Part shown: positions 8,052 to 17,186 of the stretch, piece after piece
How the letters are laid out: each line of letters begins with the position of its first letter
How positions within the stretch are numbered: the first letter of the stretch is position 1
Assembly: GCF_017814915.1 (NCBI RefSeq)
Contig: NZ_JAGIPZ010000001.1
Span: 265,892-329,891, forward strand
Length of the DNA: 64,000 bases
From: Herbaspirillum sp. LeCh32-8
GTDB lineage: Bacteria > Pseudomonadota > Gammaproteobacteria > Burkholderiales > Burkholderiaceae_D
Reading direction: 5' to 3'
The notes under the pieces: generated by a model
Seen by the model: the letters and a program-made list of their open reading frames with translations, nothing else
Told to the model about the DNA's origin: nothing
Databases searched by the model: none
Made by a program: the position numbers and the translations under genes

Positions 8052-9497
8052 TTACAGCAGCGCCAGAATGCGCTTTCCCAGTTCCTGCGCGCGCCGACGC
8101 GACTCGATGTTGGTGAAGCCCAGCATCAGTGTCGGCGGCAGGTCGCGCGCCTGCAGCGCGCACTCGGACAGGGCGCGGCTGAACATGCCGTCGCGGCGCA
8201 TCTTCTCGGCTAGCGCGCGGTCGGAGCGGCGGCCGCGCAGGCGCAGCAGCAGGTGCATGCCGCCCGGTCCGGACTCGACCCGCATGGCTTGGCCCAGCAC
8301 CGCTTCCAGCCCGGCCGCCGCCGCGTCGCGCCGCTCGGCGTACAGGCGGCGCATGCGCTGGATGTGGCGGGCAAAATGCCCCTCGGCGATGAAGTCGGCG
8401 ACGATGCGCTGGGTCAGCGCCGGGCTGCCGCCTGAAAACTGCATGGCGACCTCCTCGAAGCGCGCCACCTGCGACAACGGCACCACCAGATAGGCCAGCC
8501 GGATGGCGGGGAACAGCACCTTGCTGAAGGTGCCGGCGTACAGCACGCGATCATCCCGGTCCAGGCTCTTGAGCGCCGGCAGCGGACGGCTCACGTAGCG
8601 GTATTCGCCGTCGTAGTCGTCCTCGACGACCCAGGCCTTGTTGCGCGCGGCCCAGTCCAGCAGCTCGATGCGCCGCTGTAGCGATAGCGCCGTGCACATC
8701 GGGCTCTGGTGGGCCGGCGTAACCACCGCGGCGCGCGCCTTGGGCGCCATGCGCACGCCCTCGGCCACCTGCAGGCCGTCACCGTCGACCGGCACGCCCA
8801 CCAGTTGCATGCCCGCCGCGCGCAGCAGCGCGCCGGTAGGCGGATAGCCGGGATCCTCCACCCACACCTTGTCGCCCGGCGTGAGCAGGGCACGCGTGAC
8901 CAGGTCCAGCGAGTCGCGGTAGCCGGCGGTGATGAACACCTGTTGCGGCGCGCACGACAAGCCGCGCGCGAGTTGCAGATAGCGCGCGATCTCCACCCGC
9001 AGCGCGGCGAGTCCGGCCGGCGGCGGATACAGCATGTCGACCGGCTGGGTGGCGCGCGCCGCGCGTGCCGCCATGCGCGCCCAGATCTTGCGGGGGAAGG
9101 CATCCAGCGCCGGCACGCCCATCTGGAACGGGCGCGGTACGGTGAGGAGCGCGCGCGCCGGGTTATCGAAATCGTAAGGGGCGGGAGCGGCGGCGATGGC
9201 TGGTGTTGCCGAAAGGGAAAGCGACGCACGCATCTGCAGCCCGGCGGCGATGACGGTGCCGGCCTGGCCGCGCGACTCGATATAGCCTTCGGCGGCCAGC
9301 AGCGAATAGGCGCTCTCCACGGTGCCGCGCGCCAGTCCCAGCTCCGCCGCCAGCGCCCGCGCCGAGGGAATGCGGTCGCCCGGCTTGAGCAGGCCGTCAG
9401 CCACGGCGCTGCGCAGGCGGGTATAGATCTGGCGGTAGTAGGGCTCGTCGGTGCCCGGGGTGAGCTGCAGGAAATCGTGCGCGGCGGTGGTTTTCAT
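8052..9497 (-). CDS. MocR/PdxR family regulator (GntR HTH fused to aminotransferase-like domain)
   Basis: This is a 481-residue fusion. Residues about 12-80 are a GntR winged helix-turn-helix (PYYRQIYTRLRSAVADGLL, then IPSARALAAELGLARGTVE). The remainder is an aspartate-aminotransferase-like PLP domain with the lysine in AGTFSKVLFPAIRLAYL. MocR proteins use PLP or an amino-acid adduct as effector; known members control PLP synthesis, GABA or taurine use. It is divergent from a GNAT-azoR pair with about 100 bases between, so those are the likely targets. No pdxST genes are nearby, so PdxR function is not supported. Confidence 0.85.
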   Translation of the reverse strand: MKTTAAHDFLQLTPGTDEPYYRQIYTRLRSAVADGLLKPGDRIPSARALAAELGLARGTVESAYSLLAAEGYIESRGQAGTVIAAGLQMRASLSLSATPAIAAAPAPYDFDNPARALLTVPRPFQMGVPALDAFPRKIWARMAARAARATQPVDMLYPPPAGLAALRVEIARYLQLARGLSCAPQQVFITAGYRDSLDLVTRALLTPGDKVWVEDPGYPPTGALLRAAGMQLVGVPVDGDGLQVAEGVRMAPKARAAVVTPAHQSPMCTALSLQRRIELLDWAARNKAWVVEDDYDGEYRYVSRPLPALKSLDRDDRVLYAGTFSKVLFPAIRLAYLVVPLSQVARFEEVAMQFSGGSPALTQRIVADFIAEGHFARHIQRMRRLYAERRDAAAAGLEAVLGQAMRVESGPGGMHLLLRLRGRRSDRALAEKMRRDGMFSRALSECALQARDLPPTLMLGFTNIESRRRAQELGKRILALL

Positions 9498-9595
9498 GGT
9501 CCAGTCCAAATGTCATTTCTTGGCTCTGCCGATTATGCCATCCGGCCATTAGGATGAGCGCTGTTCAATATCGCATCTCAACCGAAAGGACCATC

Positions 9596-10081
9596 ATGGG
9601 CACCCGCCTGCCGGACTTGACACAAACACAATGGCGCATCGCCGACGCCGCCCTGCGCCACGCCGACAGCGACGCCGACAAGCGCGCCTGCTTCCCGGTG
9701 ATGCACGAGCTGCGCCCGCATCTGCAAGACGAAGACGACTTCATGCAACGCATCGGCCGCGCTGCCGATGAAAGCTATCGCATCCTCGCCGCCTGGGAGG
9801 AGGGCCGCGTGGTCGCGCTGGCCGGTTACCGCTTCCAGGAAAACCTGGTCTACGGAAAATTCCTCTACGTCGACGACCTGGTGTCGGCCGAGGGACAGCG
9901 CGGCAAGCGCTGGGGCGAGCGCCTGCTGAAAGCAGTGGACGAGGTGGCGGCGCAGGCCGGCGTGGCGCGCGTGGTGCTGGACACCGGTATGGCCAACACC
10001 TTGGCGCAACGCTTCTACTTCCGCCAGGGCATGCTGACCGGGGCGCTGCGCTTCGGCAAACCGGTCGGGAGCGCGCAATGA
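9596..10081 (+). CDS. GNAT family N-acetyltransferase
   Basis: This is a 161-residue GNAT-fold protein with the acetyl-CoA loop region EGQRGKRWGERLLKAV (variant of Q/RxxGxG/A) near the middle and the C-terminal beta-bulge segment TLAQRFYFRQGM. The ATG at 9596 has AAAGGA seven bases upstream; the frame extends to 9554 without a good site. It overlaps the next gene by four bases (ATGA). Its acceptor substrate is unknown; being divergent from a MocR regulator suggests an amine or amino-acid acceptor. Confidence 0.8.
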   Translation: MGTRLPDLTQTQWRIADAALRHADSDADKRACFPVMHELRPHLQDEDDFMQRIGRAADESYRILAAWEEGRVVALAGYRFQENLVYGKFLYVDDLVSAEGQRGKRWGERLLKAVDEVAAQAGVARVVLDTGMANTLAQRFYFRQGMLTGALRFGKPVGSAQ

Positions 10082-10695
10082 AGATCTTGCATCTTTCCGC
10101 CAGCCCGCGCAGGGAAACGTCCAACGCATGGTGGCTGTCGCAGCAGATCGTCGGGCAGGTTGCACGCCGCAGCGCCGCCGCCGAAGTGCGTGTGCGCGAC
10201 CTCTACGTCGACCCCATCGCCCACGTTGACAGCGAGTACGCCGACGCGCTCGGCTCACCCGTCTACGCCGGCGACGAGAACGCGGCCGGCGGCGCGCTGG
10301 CCACGTCGGAACAATTGATCCGCGAACTGGAGGCGGCCGACGTGGTGGTGATCGGCACACCCATGCACAACTACACCGTGCCCTCCACGCTGAAAGCCTG
10401 GATCGACCATGTGGTGCGCGTGCGCCGCACCTTTGCCATCACGCCCGACGGCAAGGCGGGCTTGCTGCGCGACCGGCCGGTCTACGTCGGCGTGGTGTCG
10501 GGCGGACGCTTCTCCGGATCCGGCGCGCGCCAGGCTGACTTCCTCACGCCCTATCTGAAGGTGGCGTTGGCCACCATCGGCCTGCATGACGTGCGCTTCT
10601 ACAGCATGGAGGGCCTGGCGGCCGGCGCGGACATGGTGAGGGCAGAACGGGAACGTATTTCCATGGTGCTGGATACGGCGTTTTCAAGGGCCTGA
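10078..10695 (+). CDS. azoR: FMN-dependent NADH:quinone oxidoreductase / azoreductase
   Basis: This 205-residue flavodoxin-fold protein starts MKILHLSASPR, the FMN-phosphate loop typical of AzoR. It also has GTPMHNYTVPSTLKAWID (flavin-contact region) and VVSGGRFSG. AzoR reduces quinones and azo compounds in two-electron steps and protects against thiol and quinone stress. It is translationally coupled to the acetyltransferase gene and followed by a terminator. Confidence 0.85.
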   Translation: MKILHLSASPRRETSNAWWLSQQIVGQVARRSAAAEVRVRDLYVDPIAHVDSEYADALGSPVYAGDENAAGGALATSEQLIRELEAADVVVIGTPMHNYTVPSTLKAWIDHVVRVRRTFAITPDGKAGLLRDRPVYVGVVSGGRFSGSGARQADFLTPYLKVALATIGLHDVRFYSMEGLAAGADMVRAERERISMVLDTAFSRA

Positions 10696-10722
10696 TGCGG
10701 CATTCACACCAGAAAAGCACAG

Positions 10723-10757
10723 AAAAATCCGGCGGCTGAGGTCGCCGGATTTTTTTT
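10723..10757 (+). terminator. Rho-independent terminator after azoR
   Basis: An 8-bp stem (atccggcg, 10727-10734, with cgccggat, 10743-10750) is followed by a run of eight T. It closes the GNAT-azoR unit. Confidence 0.85.
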
Positions 10758-10768
10758 GAAAATATTCC

Positions 10769-10797
10769 CTTGAAAAGAAAAAAGCGCGTCCCTAGAT
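10769..10797 (+). promoter_or_regulatory. Sigma32 (heat-shock)-type promoter of hsp20
   Basis: CTTGAAA at 10769-10775, a 14-base spacer, then CCCTAGAT at 10790-10797. This matches the known RpoH consensus CTTGAAA-N11-16-CCCCATnT in all of the -35 and in five of the seven defined -10 positions. It lies about 65 bases before the hsp20 start and directly after the azoR terminator. Confidence 0.75.
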
Positions 10798-10863
10798 CGG
10801 TACCAGCAGATGCTCAAACGCGAGGTCTGCCAACAAATCATCGCTTACCTGAAAGGATATTTT

Positions 10864-11319
10864 ATGCGTAGCTTCGACTTCTCCCCCCTGTACCGCACCG
10901 CTATCGGCTTCGATCGCCTGGCCCAGATGTTTGACAATGCCCAGCGCGCTGATCAGCCCAGCTACCCGCCGTACAACATCGAACTGGTGGCCGAAGACAA
11001 ATACCGGATCACGATGGCCGTCGCCGGCTTTGCCCGCGGTGAAATCGAGATCGAGACCGAGAACGAAACCCTGAAGATCATCGGCCGCAAGCAGAAGGAA
11101 GAGCAGCAAGTCAACTTCCTGCACCGCGGCATCGCGGCCCGCGATTTCGAACAGCGCTTCCAGTTGGCCAACCACATCAAGGTGGTCGGCGCGAACCTGG
11201 AAAACGGCCTGCTCAACATCGAACTGGTGCGCGAGATCCCGGAAGCGCTCAAGCCGCGCAAGATCGAAATCGGCGTGAACGACGGTAACGTGCAACGTCT
11301 GGATCGCGCCGCTGCCTGA
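10864..11319 (+). CDS. Hsp20 family small heat-shock protein (IbpA-like)
   Basis: This 151-residue holdase chaperone binds unfolding proteins under heat or oxidative stress. It shows the IbpA-like start MRSFDFSPLYR, an alpha-crystallin domain at about residues 38-125 with the conserved GxL motif (NGLLNIEL), and a short C-terminal tail with KPRKIEI (I-x-I-type anchor). The ATG at 10864 has AAAGGA upstream; an in-frame ATG at 10810 would add 18 residues not seen in the family. A sigma32-type promoter precedes it. Confidence 0.9.
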   Translation: MRSFDFSPLYRTAIGFDRLAQMFDNAQRADQPSYPPYNIELVAEDKYRITMAVAGFARGEIEIETENETLKIIGRKQKEEQQVNFLHRGIAARDFEQRFQLANHIKVVGANLENGLLNIELVREIPEALKPRKIEIGVNDGNVQRLDRAAA

Positions 11320-11347
11320 GTCGCCGACGTTTCAATCCTGTCGTGAG

Positions 11348-11375
11348 AAAAGCCCGCCGTGTGCGGGCTTTTTTT
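11348..11375 (+). terminator. Rho-independent terminator after hsp20
   Basis: A 7-bp stem (agcccgc, 11351-11357, with gcgggct, 11363-11369) is followed by seven T. Confidence 0.9.
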
Positions 11376-11797
11376 CGTCCGGCCATATTGCTGTCGCGCG
11401 CAAAAGCAAGGGCGGCAGTGCGATAGGCATCATCGGCACACACGGATGAACACCCGCGGCAATTTATGTATAATCGCCGCAAATATTTTCACGAGGCCGC
11501 CCGGCCGCACGTGGAAATACGTAAGCGTTCACGTCAACCAACGCGTCCATCCGGCATCGCCTGCCTACTGCGACTTCGTCCGCATGCGATGCCATGACGC
11601 TATGGTGATCACTTGAAACGACACTTCCTGCCGCCGCAATTCCTGTCCCGCCCCGGCCACGCTTCTCCCTCAGTTGCACCCGCATCGACGATCGCATCGT
11701 CCTTGGTCCGTAAGGCCACGGGCTGCGCTTGCTTCCTTTCCCTCATCCTGCTCTCGCGTCGCACGGCGCAGCGCGCATCCGCTCAGCGAGGCTGATC
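11376..11797. other. Non-coding stretch upstream of the MFS gene
   Basis: There is no convincing gene in these 420 bases. A TATAAT hexamer occurs at 11469-11474 in an AT-richer patch, but there is no clear -35 at the proper distance. It may contain the promoter of the MFS gene or an unrecognised small RNA. Confidence 0.4.
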
Positions 11798-13003
11798 ATG
11801 TCCATGAACCTCCATACCAACCTGCATGAACGCTCCGCCGCCCGCAACCTGTTGCCGCTGGTGGTCATCATCTTCTCCGGCTTCCTCGCCATCGGCATTC
11901 CGCTGCCGGCCTTGCCGCTGCATGTGAACGGCACGCTGGGCTACAGCGCGGCGGTGGTCGGCTGGATCGTCGGCATCCAGTCCTTCGCCACCATCCTCAC
12001 GCGCAAGTTCGCCGGCTCCTGGTGCGATCGCCACGGGCCGAAACAGTCGGTGTCACTGGGTTTGCCGCTGGCGTCCTGCGCCGGGCTGCTGTACCTGGCA
12101 TCCACATATGTCGCCGACCCTGCGGGCAGCATTGCCGTGCTGACGCTGGGCCGCCTGCTGATGGGGCCGGCCGAGAGCCTGTTCCTGACCGGCACCATGA
12201 CCTGGGGTATCGGCCGCGTCGGCATCGCCAAGACCGGCAAGGTGATGGCCTGGCAGGGCATCGCCATGTTCGCGGCATTGGGCATCGGCGGCCCGCTGGG
12301 CGTGGCGATCCAGCAGCGCTTCGGTTTTGCCGGCGTGGCCTGGAGCACCATCCTGCTGCCGCTGGTCGGCTTCGCGGTGGCGCGTTGCCTGTCCGCGCTG
12401 GCGGTCACGCGCGGCCATGTGCAGGGCTTGTCCTTCACCGGCGCGCTGGCGCTGATCTGGCGCTTCGGGCTGGCGCTGGCCTTGTCGGCCATGCCATTTG
12501 CCATCCTCACCAGCTTCCTGGTGTTGCTGTACGGCAGCTATGGCTGGCAGGGCGCCGGTTACGCCATCCTCGGGTTCTCGGCGGGCTACATCGGCGTGCG
12601 CCTGTTCTTTGCCCACCTGCCCGACAAGATCGGCGGCGCCCGGGTGGGCGCGGTGTCGGTGGCCATCGAGTTGTGCGGACAGGTGCTGCTGTGGCTGGCG
12701 CATGACCCGATGGCGGCGCTGGCCGGATCGGTGCTGACCGGCATCGGCTTCTCGCTGGTGTTCCCGTCCATGGGCGTGCAGGCGATGGCGCGCGTGCCGG
12801 CGCATTCGCGCGGGATCGCGGTGGCCTGTTTCATGGCCTTCATCGATGTGGCCTCCGGGCTGACCGGGCCCATCGTCGGTGTCGTGATCGGCTGGTACGG
12901 TTATCCGGCGGCATTTCTTGCCGGCACGCTGGCCTGCGTTGCATCACTGGTCGTAATGGCAACAAGCCGCCCACAAAAGCCCGCCAGTGTGGCGCAAGGC
13001 TGA
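11798..13003 (+). CDS. MFS transporter, YhhS/YfcJ-like
   Basis: This is a 401-residue, twelve-segment major facilitator. The MFS loop 2-3 signature is ILTRKFAGSWCDRHGPK, and the first segment (GFLAIGIPLPALPLHV) resembles the E. coli YhhS/YfcJ exporter group. A second ATG at 11804 is possible. No regulator is adjacent and no substrate can be deduced. Confidence 0.8.
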   Translation: MSMNLHTNLHERSAARNLLPLVVIIFSGFLAIGIPLPALPLHVNGTLGYSAAVVGWIVGIQSFATILTRKFAGSWCDRHGPKQSVSLGLPLASCAGLLYLASTYVADPAGSIAVLTLGRLLMGPAESLFLTGTMTWGIGRVGIAKTGKVMAWQGIAMFAALGIGGPLGVAIQQRFGFAGVAWSTILLPLVGFAVARCLSALAVTRGHVQGLSFTGALALIWRFGLALALSAMPFAILTSFLVLLYGSYGWQGAGYAILGFSAGYIGVRLFFAHLPDKIGGARVGAVSVAIELCGQVLLWLAHDPMAALAGSVLTGIGFSLVFPSMGVQAMARVPAHSRGIAVACFMAFIDVASGLTGPIVGVVIGWYGYPAAFLAGTLACVASLVVMATSRPQKPASVAQG

Positions 13004-13178
13004 CTTATTTCCGCGCGGAACGTGACTTTCGGTTGACGCCGGTTACGTGCTTGGTTACGTTACGATGAAAAGCCGACCAAGACGCGGCGCGCCGCGAACC
13101 GCCGCGCCGCGCCGGCGTCCAACACGTTAATGAACATGCAATGCATGCGTATATTGCGTCGGACACAGGGAGAAACGC

Positions 13179-13547
13179 ATGAATGACAATCCGTACCAGC
13201 ACATCAATCCGGAGCCGCTGCTTGAAGCCATGGGCGGCGACGCCGGCGCCTGTCGCCACATGTTCGGCACCTTCGCCAAGAGCGCCCCGGCCACCTTCGG
13301 CCGCTTGGAAGCCGCCATCGCCGCGGACGATGCGGCCCAGGTCAAGCGCGAAGCCCACAGCCTCAAGAGCATGACCGCCCTGGTCGGGGCCGGCCCGTTG
13401 ACGGACCAGCTCAAGGCCATCGAGCAGCTCTCCAAGGCGGAGCCGCCGCAAAGTGCCCAGCCGCAATTGCCGTCGCTCAAGAAACTGTTCAACGCCGTGG
13501 CGGCCGAGGTCAGCCAGTACGTGGAGCAAGTGGGCGTGCCGCACTGA
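13179..13547 (+). CDS. Hpt (histidine phosphotransfer) domain protein
   Basis: This 122-residue stand-alone Hpt protein has the phosphorylatable His60 in KREAHSLKSMTALVGA, matching the HxLKGxxxxxG pattern with Ser and Thr variants. It would shuttle phosphate between a hybrid sensor kinase and a response regulator. A good site (AGGGAG) precedes the ATG, and a terminator follows. The next gene, cheV, encodes a receiver domain and could be a partner; the cognate kinase is not in the window. Confidence 0.85.
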   Translation: MNDNPYQHINPEPLLEAMGGDAGACRHMFGTFAKSAPATFGRLEAAIAADDAAQVKREAHSLKSMTALVGAGPLTDQLKAIEQLSKAEPPQSAQPQLPSLKKLFNAVAAEVSQYVEQVGVPH

Positions 13548-13602
13548 GCAGGCTTGATGCGCCGGCCGCCGGCCGGAGTAATGACGCGGGCGGCAACATG
13601 AC

Positions 13603-13638
13603 AAAGGGTTACGGGCATTGCGCCGGTAACCCTTTTTT
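13603..13638 (+). terminator. Rho-independent terminator after hpt
   Basis: A 9-bp stem (aagggttac, 13604-13612, with gtaaccctt, 13626-13634) is followed by a T run. Confidence 0.85.
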
Positions 13639-13766
13639 CATGGATGCTCCAGCGCCATCAGGAAAAACCTCATTGCCCGACTGCGCTTCCTGACCAAGAA
13701 TGATGGTTGTCCCGCCGTGCGATCCGCACAATATGGCGCCCACACAATACTTAACAGGGAGAAAGC

Positions 13767-14735
13767 ATGGATTCTTTTCAGCAAGAAATTGATGAGCGGA
13801 CCAATCTGACCGCCAACAACAAGTTCGAGCTGCTCCTGTTCCGGCTGGGGCGTCCTGTCGGCGACAACAGCCCGGGTGAGGGCGAGCTGTTCGGCATCAA
13901 CGTCTTCAAGGTGCGCGAGATCGTGCCGGCGCTGCAGATCACCAAGCCGGCCGGCATGCGGCCGCCGCTGCTGGGCATGGTCAATGTGCGCGGACAGATC
14001 ATGCAGGTCATCGATTTACCCGCCATCGCTGGCTGCGAGCCGCTGGCCGAACCCGGCATCCTGTTGATCACCGAGTTCGCGCGTCACACGCAGGCGTTCG
14101 CGGTGCAGTCGGTGGAAGATATTGCCCGCCTGGACTGGAGCCAGGTCTTGCCGGCCGAGTCGCGCAGCGCCAGCGACGTGGTCACCAGCATCGCGCGCCT
14201 GAGCGCGCCCGACGGCGGCAGCACGCTGGTGCAGGTGCTGGATGTCGAGCACATCCTCGACCTGGTGTCGCCGACCAAGGAAAGCGTCGCCGACCTGCCG
14301 CAGATCGGGGCCGGCATCCAGCTGCAGCCGGGCGCCGTGGTGGTGGCCGCCGACGATTCGCGCGTGGCGCGCGCCTTGATCGAAGGAAGCCTGAAGGAAC
14401 TCAAGCTGCCCTTCGTGATGGCCAAGAACGGGCGCGAGGCCTGGGAAAAGCTGGAAGCGCTGGCGCGCGAGGCGGAGAAGGAAAACTGCCCGATCTCCTC
14501 CAAGGTGGCGCTGATGCTGACCGACCTGGAGATGCCTGAGATGGACGGCTTCACCTTGACCCGACGCGTGAAGACGCATGAAAAGTTGAAGCACGTTCCG
14601 GTGGTCATTCACTCTTCGCTCACCGGCAGCGCCAACGAGGATCATGTGAAAACGGTCGGCGCCGACGGTTACATCGCGAAGTTTTCGCCGTCCGATTTCG
14701 CGGCGGTGGTGCAAAAGGTATTGAGCGTGGCGTAA
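13767..14735 (+). CDS. cheV: Chemotaxis coupling protein CheV (CheW-receiver fusion)
   Basis: This 322-residue protein has a CheW domain at about 18-170 and a receiver domain at about 190-320. The receiver carries the acidic pair Asp196/197, the phosphoacceptor Asp253 in LTDLEMPEMDG, and Lys305. CheV couples chemoreceptors to CheA and its phosphorylation tunes adaptation. The gene stands alone, with its own leader and a strong terminator; no other che genes are present. Confidence 0.92.
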   Translation: MDSFQQEIDERTNLTANNKFELLLFRLGRPVGDNSPGEGELFGINVFKVREIVPALQITKPAGMRPPLLGMVNVRGQIMQVIDLPAIAGCEPLAEPGILLITEFARHTQAFAVQSVEDIARLDWSQVLPAESRSASDVVTSIARLSAPDGGSTLVQVLDVEHILDLVSPTKESVADLPQIGAGIQLQPGAVVVAADDSRVARALIEGSLKELKLPFVMAKNGREAWEKLEALAREAEKENCPISSKVALMLTDLEMPEMDGFTLTRRVKTHEKLKHVPVVIHSSLTGSANEDHVKTVGADGYIAKFSPSDFAAVVQKVLSVA

Positions 14736-14751
14736 CGACGTCGCGCAAAGA

Positions 14752-14785
14752 AAAACGGCCCCCGATGCAAATCGGGGGCCGTTTT
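14752..14785. terminator. Strong bidirectional terminator between cheV and parC
   Basis: A perfect 15-bp stem (14752-14766 with 14771-14785) closes on a GCAA tetraloop, with four A entering and four T leaving, so it can serve both convergent genes. Confidence 0.92.
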
Positions 14786-14831
14786 CTTTTGGCGCTGCGC
14801 CCGCCGCATGTCGGCAGTGTGGCGTTCAAGC

Positions 14832-17147
14832 TTAAGCCAGGGCGCTCAGGCCGGCCGGCTTGATCTTCGATTCCAGCGCCTTGCCCTTGCGCGCGCGCTT
14901 GCCGATATGCAGGCCCAGCGCGGTTGCCGAGAGCGACACTTCCTGCGCCTTGCCGCCGCGACCGGCGCCGTAGACCAGCACGCCCTTCTGGCTGATGGCC
15001 TGGGCGCCCAGGAGCTTCTCGTTCTTCTCCAGCTCCATCAGGTTCACGCCGCGTCCGCCCGAGGACAGGGTCTTCATTTCGTCCAGGCCGAACACCAGCA
15101 GGCGGCCGTTGCCCGAGAGGCAGGCGACGGCGCCGGCGTCGGCGGCGACTGCGCGCGGCGCCAGCGGCAGGGCGCCTTCGTCCAGCGTGAAGAAGGCCTT
15201 GCCGCCCTTGACGCGGCCGAACATGTCGGAGGCCTTGGCGACGAAGCCGGCGCCGGCGTCGGAGGCCAGCAGCAGGGTGGTGTCGGCGGGGCCGGCGAAG
15301 TAGTGCAGGATGTTGCTGCCGCTGGCCAGCTCGATCAGCGTGGTGACGGGCACGCCGTCGCCGCGCGCGTTGGGCAGGGCGTTCACGGCGATGGTGTAGA
15401 CCCGGCCGTTGGAGCCGAAGGCCAGCAGGTTGTCGACCGTGCGGCACTCGAAGGCGCCGTACAGGCCGTCGCCGGCCTTGAAGGTGAACTGCGCGGCGTC
15501 ATGGCCGTGGCCGGTGCGCGCGCGCACCCAGCCCTTTTGCGAAATGATGACGGTCACCGGCTCATCGATCACCTTCTGCTCGAAGGTGGCGCGCTCGGCT
15601 TCTTCGATGATGGTGCGTCGCGCGTCGCCGTACTGCTTGGCGTCGCCTTCGATTTCCTTGATGACCAGCTTCTTCATCGAGGCCGGGTTGTCGAGCAGGT
15701 CCTGCAGCGTGGTCTTTTCACTGCGCAGCTCGGCCAGCTCCTGCTGGATCTTGATCGCTTCCAGGCGCGCCAACTGGCGCAGGCGGATTTCCAGGATGTC
15801 CTCGGCCTGGCGGTCGGACAGCTTGAAGGCGTCGATCAGCGCCGGTTTGGGTTCGTCCGACTCGCGGATGATCCGGATGACCTTGTCGATGTTGAGCAGC
15901 ACCGCTTCCCGGCCTTCCAGGATGTGGATGCGGTCGTTGACCTTCTGCATGCGGAATTGCGTGCGACGGGTCACGGTCTCGAAGCGGAAGCTGATCCACT
16001 CGGTCAGGATGTCGGTGAGGCTCTTCTGGCGCGGGCGACCGTCGCCGCCGATCATCACCAGGTTCAGCGAGGCGTTGCTCTCCAGCGAGGTCTGGGCCAG
16101 CAGCGTGTTCATGAACTCGGTCTGGTCCTGGTTCTTGGACTTGGGCTCGAACACCAGGCGCACCGGTGCTTCGCGGCCGGACTCGTCGCGCACCGCGTCG
16201 AGCAGGCCGAGGATGGCGGCCTTCTGTGACTGCTGTTCCGGCGTGAGCGACTTCTTGCCCAGCTTGATCTTGGGATTGGTCAGCTCCTCGATTTCTTCCA
16301 GCACCTTCTGCGAGGACACGCCCGGCGGCAGCTCGGTGATCACCGCCTGCCACTGGCCGCGCGCCAGGTCTTCGATCTTCCAGCGCGCGCGCACCTTCAT
16401 GCTGCCGCGGCCGCTCTGGTACATCTCGGCGATGGTGGATTTCGGGGTGATGATCTGGCCGCCGCCGGGGAAGTCGGGGCCGGGCACCAGTTCCATCAGT
16501 TCGGCATGGGTGATCTTGGGGTTGCGGATCATCGCCACCGCCGCCTTCGCCACTTCATTCAGGTTATGCGAGGGGATCTCGGTGGCCATGCCCACCGCAA
16601 TGCCGGAGGCGCCGTTCAACAGCAGGAAGGGCAGGCGCGCCGGCAGCAGGCGCGGCTCTTCGGAGGCGCCGTCGTAGTTGGGCTGGAACTCCACCGTGCC
16701 CATGTCGATTTCATCGAGCAGCAGCTTGCTGATCGGGGTCAGGCGCGCTTCGGTGTAGCGCATCGCCGCGGCGCCGTCGCCGTCGCGCGAGCCGAAGTTG
16801 CCCTGGCCGTCGATCAACGGATAGCGCAGCGAGAAATCCTGGGCCATGCGCACCAGCGCGTCATACACCGACTGGTCGCCGTGCGGGTGCAGCTTGCCCA
16901 GCACGTCGCCGACCACGGCGGCGGATTTGCGCGGCTTGGCGGTGGCGTTCAGGCCCAGCTCGTTCATCGCGTACAGGATGCGGCGCTGCACAGGCTTCTG
17001 GCCGTCGGCGACGTCCGGCAGGGCGCGGCCCTTGACCACGGAAATCGCGTAGTCGAGGTAGGCGCGCTCGGCGAAGGTCGACAGCGTCAGCGAGTCGCCG
17101 TCCGGCGCAGGCGGGGTCTGTTCAAACAGGTTGGCTTGTTCGGTCAT
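14832..17147 (-). CDS. parC: DNA topoisomerase IV subunit A
   Basis: This 771-residue type IIA topoisomerase subunit cuts and rejoins DNA and decatenates daughter chromosomes together with ParE. The catalytic Tyr131 lies in [14 protein letters not shown]. The helix around [20 protein letters not shown] (85-104) is the quinolone-determining region, with Gln92 and Asp96 where E. coli ParC has Ser80 and Glu84. The C-terminal domain has repeated beta-pinwheel blades (residues about 500-770). It is the last gene of a parE-transglycosylase-parC unit, 39 bases after the transglycosylase. Confidence 0.95.
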   Translation of the reverse strand: MTEQANLFEQTPPAPDGDSLTLSTFAERAYLDYAISVVKGRALPDVADGQKPVQRRILYAMNELGLNATAKPRKSAAVVGDVLGKLHPHGDQSVYDALVRMAQDFSLRYPLIDGQGNFGSRDGDGAAAMRYTEARLTPISKLLLDEIDMGTVEFQPNYDGASEEPRLLPARLPFLLLNGASGIAVGMATEIPSHNLNEVAKAAVAMIRNPKITHAELMELVPGPDFPGGGQIITPKSTIAEMYQSGRGSMKVRARWKIEDLARGQWQAVITELPPGVSSQKVLEEIEELTNPKIKLGKKSLTPEQQSQKAAILGLLDAVRDESGREAPVRLVFEPKSKNQDQTEFMNTLLAQTSLESNASLNLVMIGGDGRPRQKSLTDILTEWISFRFETVTRRTQFRMQKVNDRIHILEGREAVLLNIDKVIRIIRESDEPKPALIDAFKLSDRQAEDILEIRLRQLARLEAIKIQQELAELRSEKTTLQDLLDNPASMKKLVIKEIEGDAKQYGDARRTIIEEAERATFEQKVIDEPVTVIISQKGWVRARTGHGHDAAQFTFKAGDGLYGAFECRTVDNLLAFGSNGRVYTIAVNALPNARGDGVPVTTLIELASGSNILHYFAGPADTTLLLASDAGAGFVAKASDMFGRVKGGKAFFTLDEGALPLAPRAVAADAGAVACLSGNGRLLVFGLDEMKTLSSGGRGVNLMELEKNEKLLGAQAISQKGVLVYGAGRGGKAQEVSLSATALGLHIGKRARKGKALESKIKPAGLSALA

Positions 17148-17186
17148 GTGTCTTGGTTGCAGACTGAGTATTGAATATTGATCGGG

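Noticed and set aside
8052-9497. MocR gene as pdxR of a PLP synthesis locus
   Set aside because: No pdxS, pdxT or pdxK neighbour; only the family can be claimed.
10810-10863. N-terminal extension of hsp20
   Set aside because: The extra 18 residues are not family-like, and a good ribosome-binding site precedes ATG 10864.
11469-11474. TATAAT as a proven promoter of the MFS gene or of a small RNA
   Set aside because: No -35 element at 16-18 bases and no terminator hairpin for an RNA of reasonable size.
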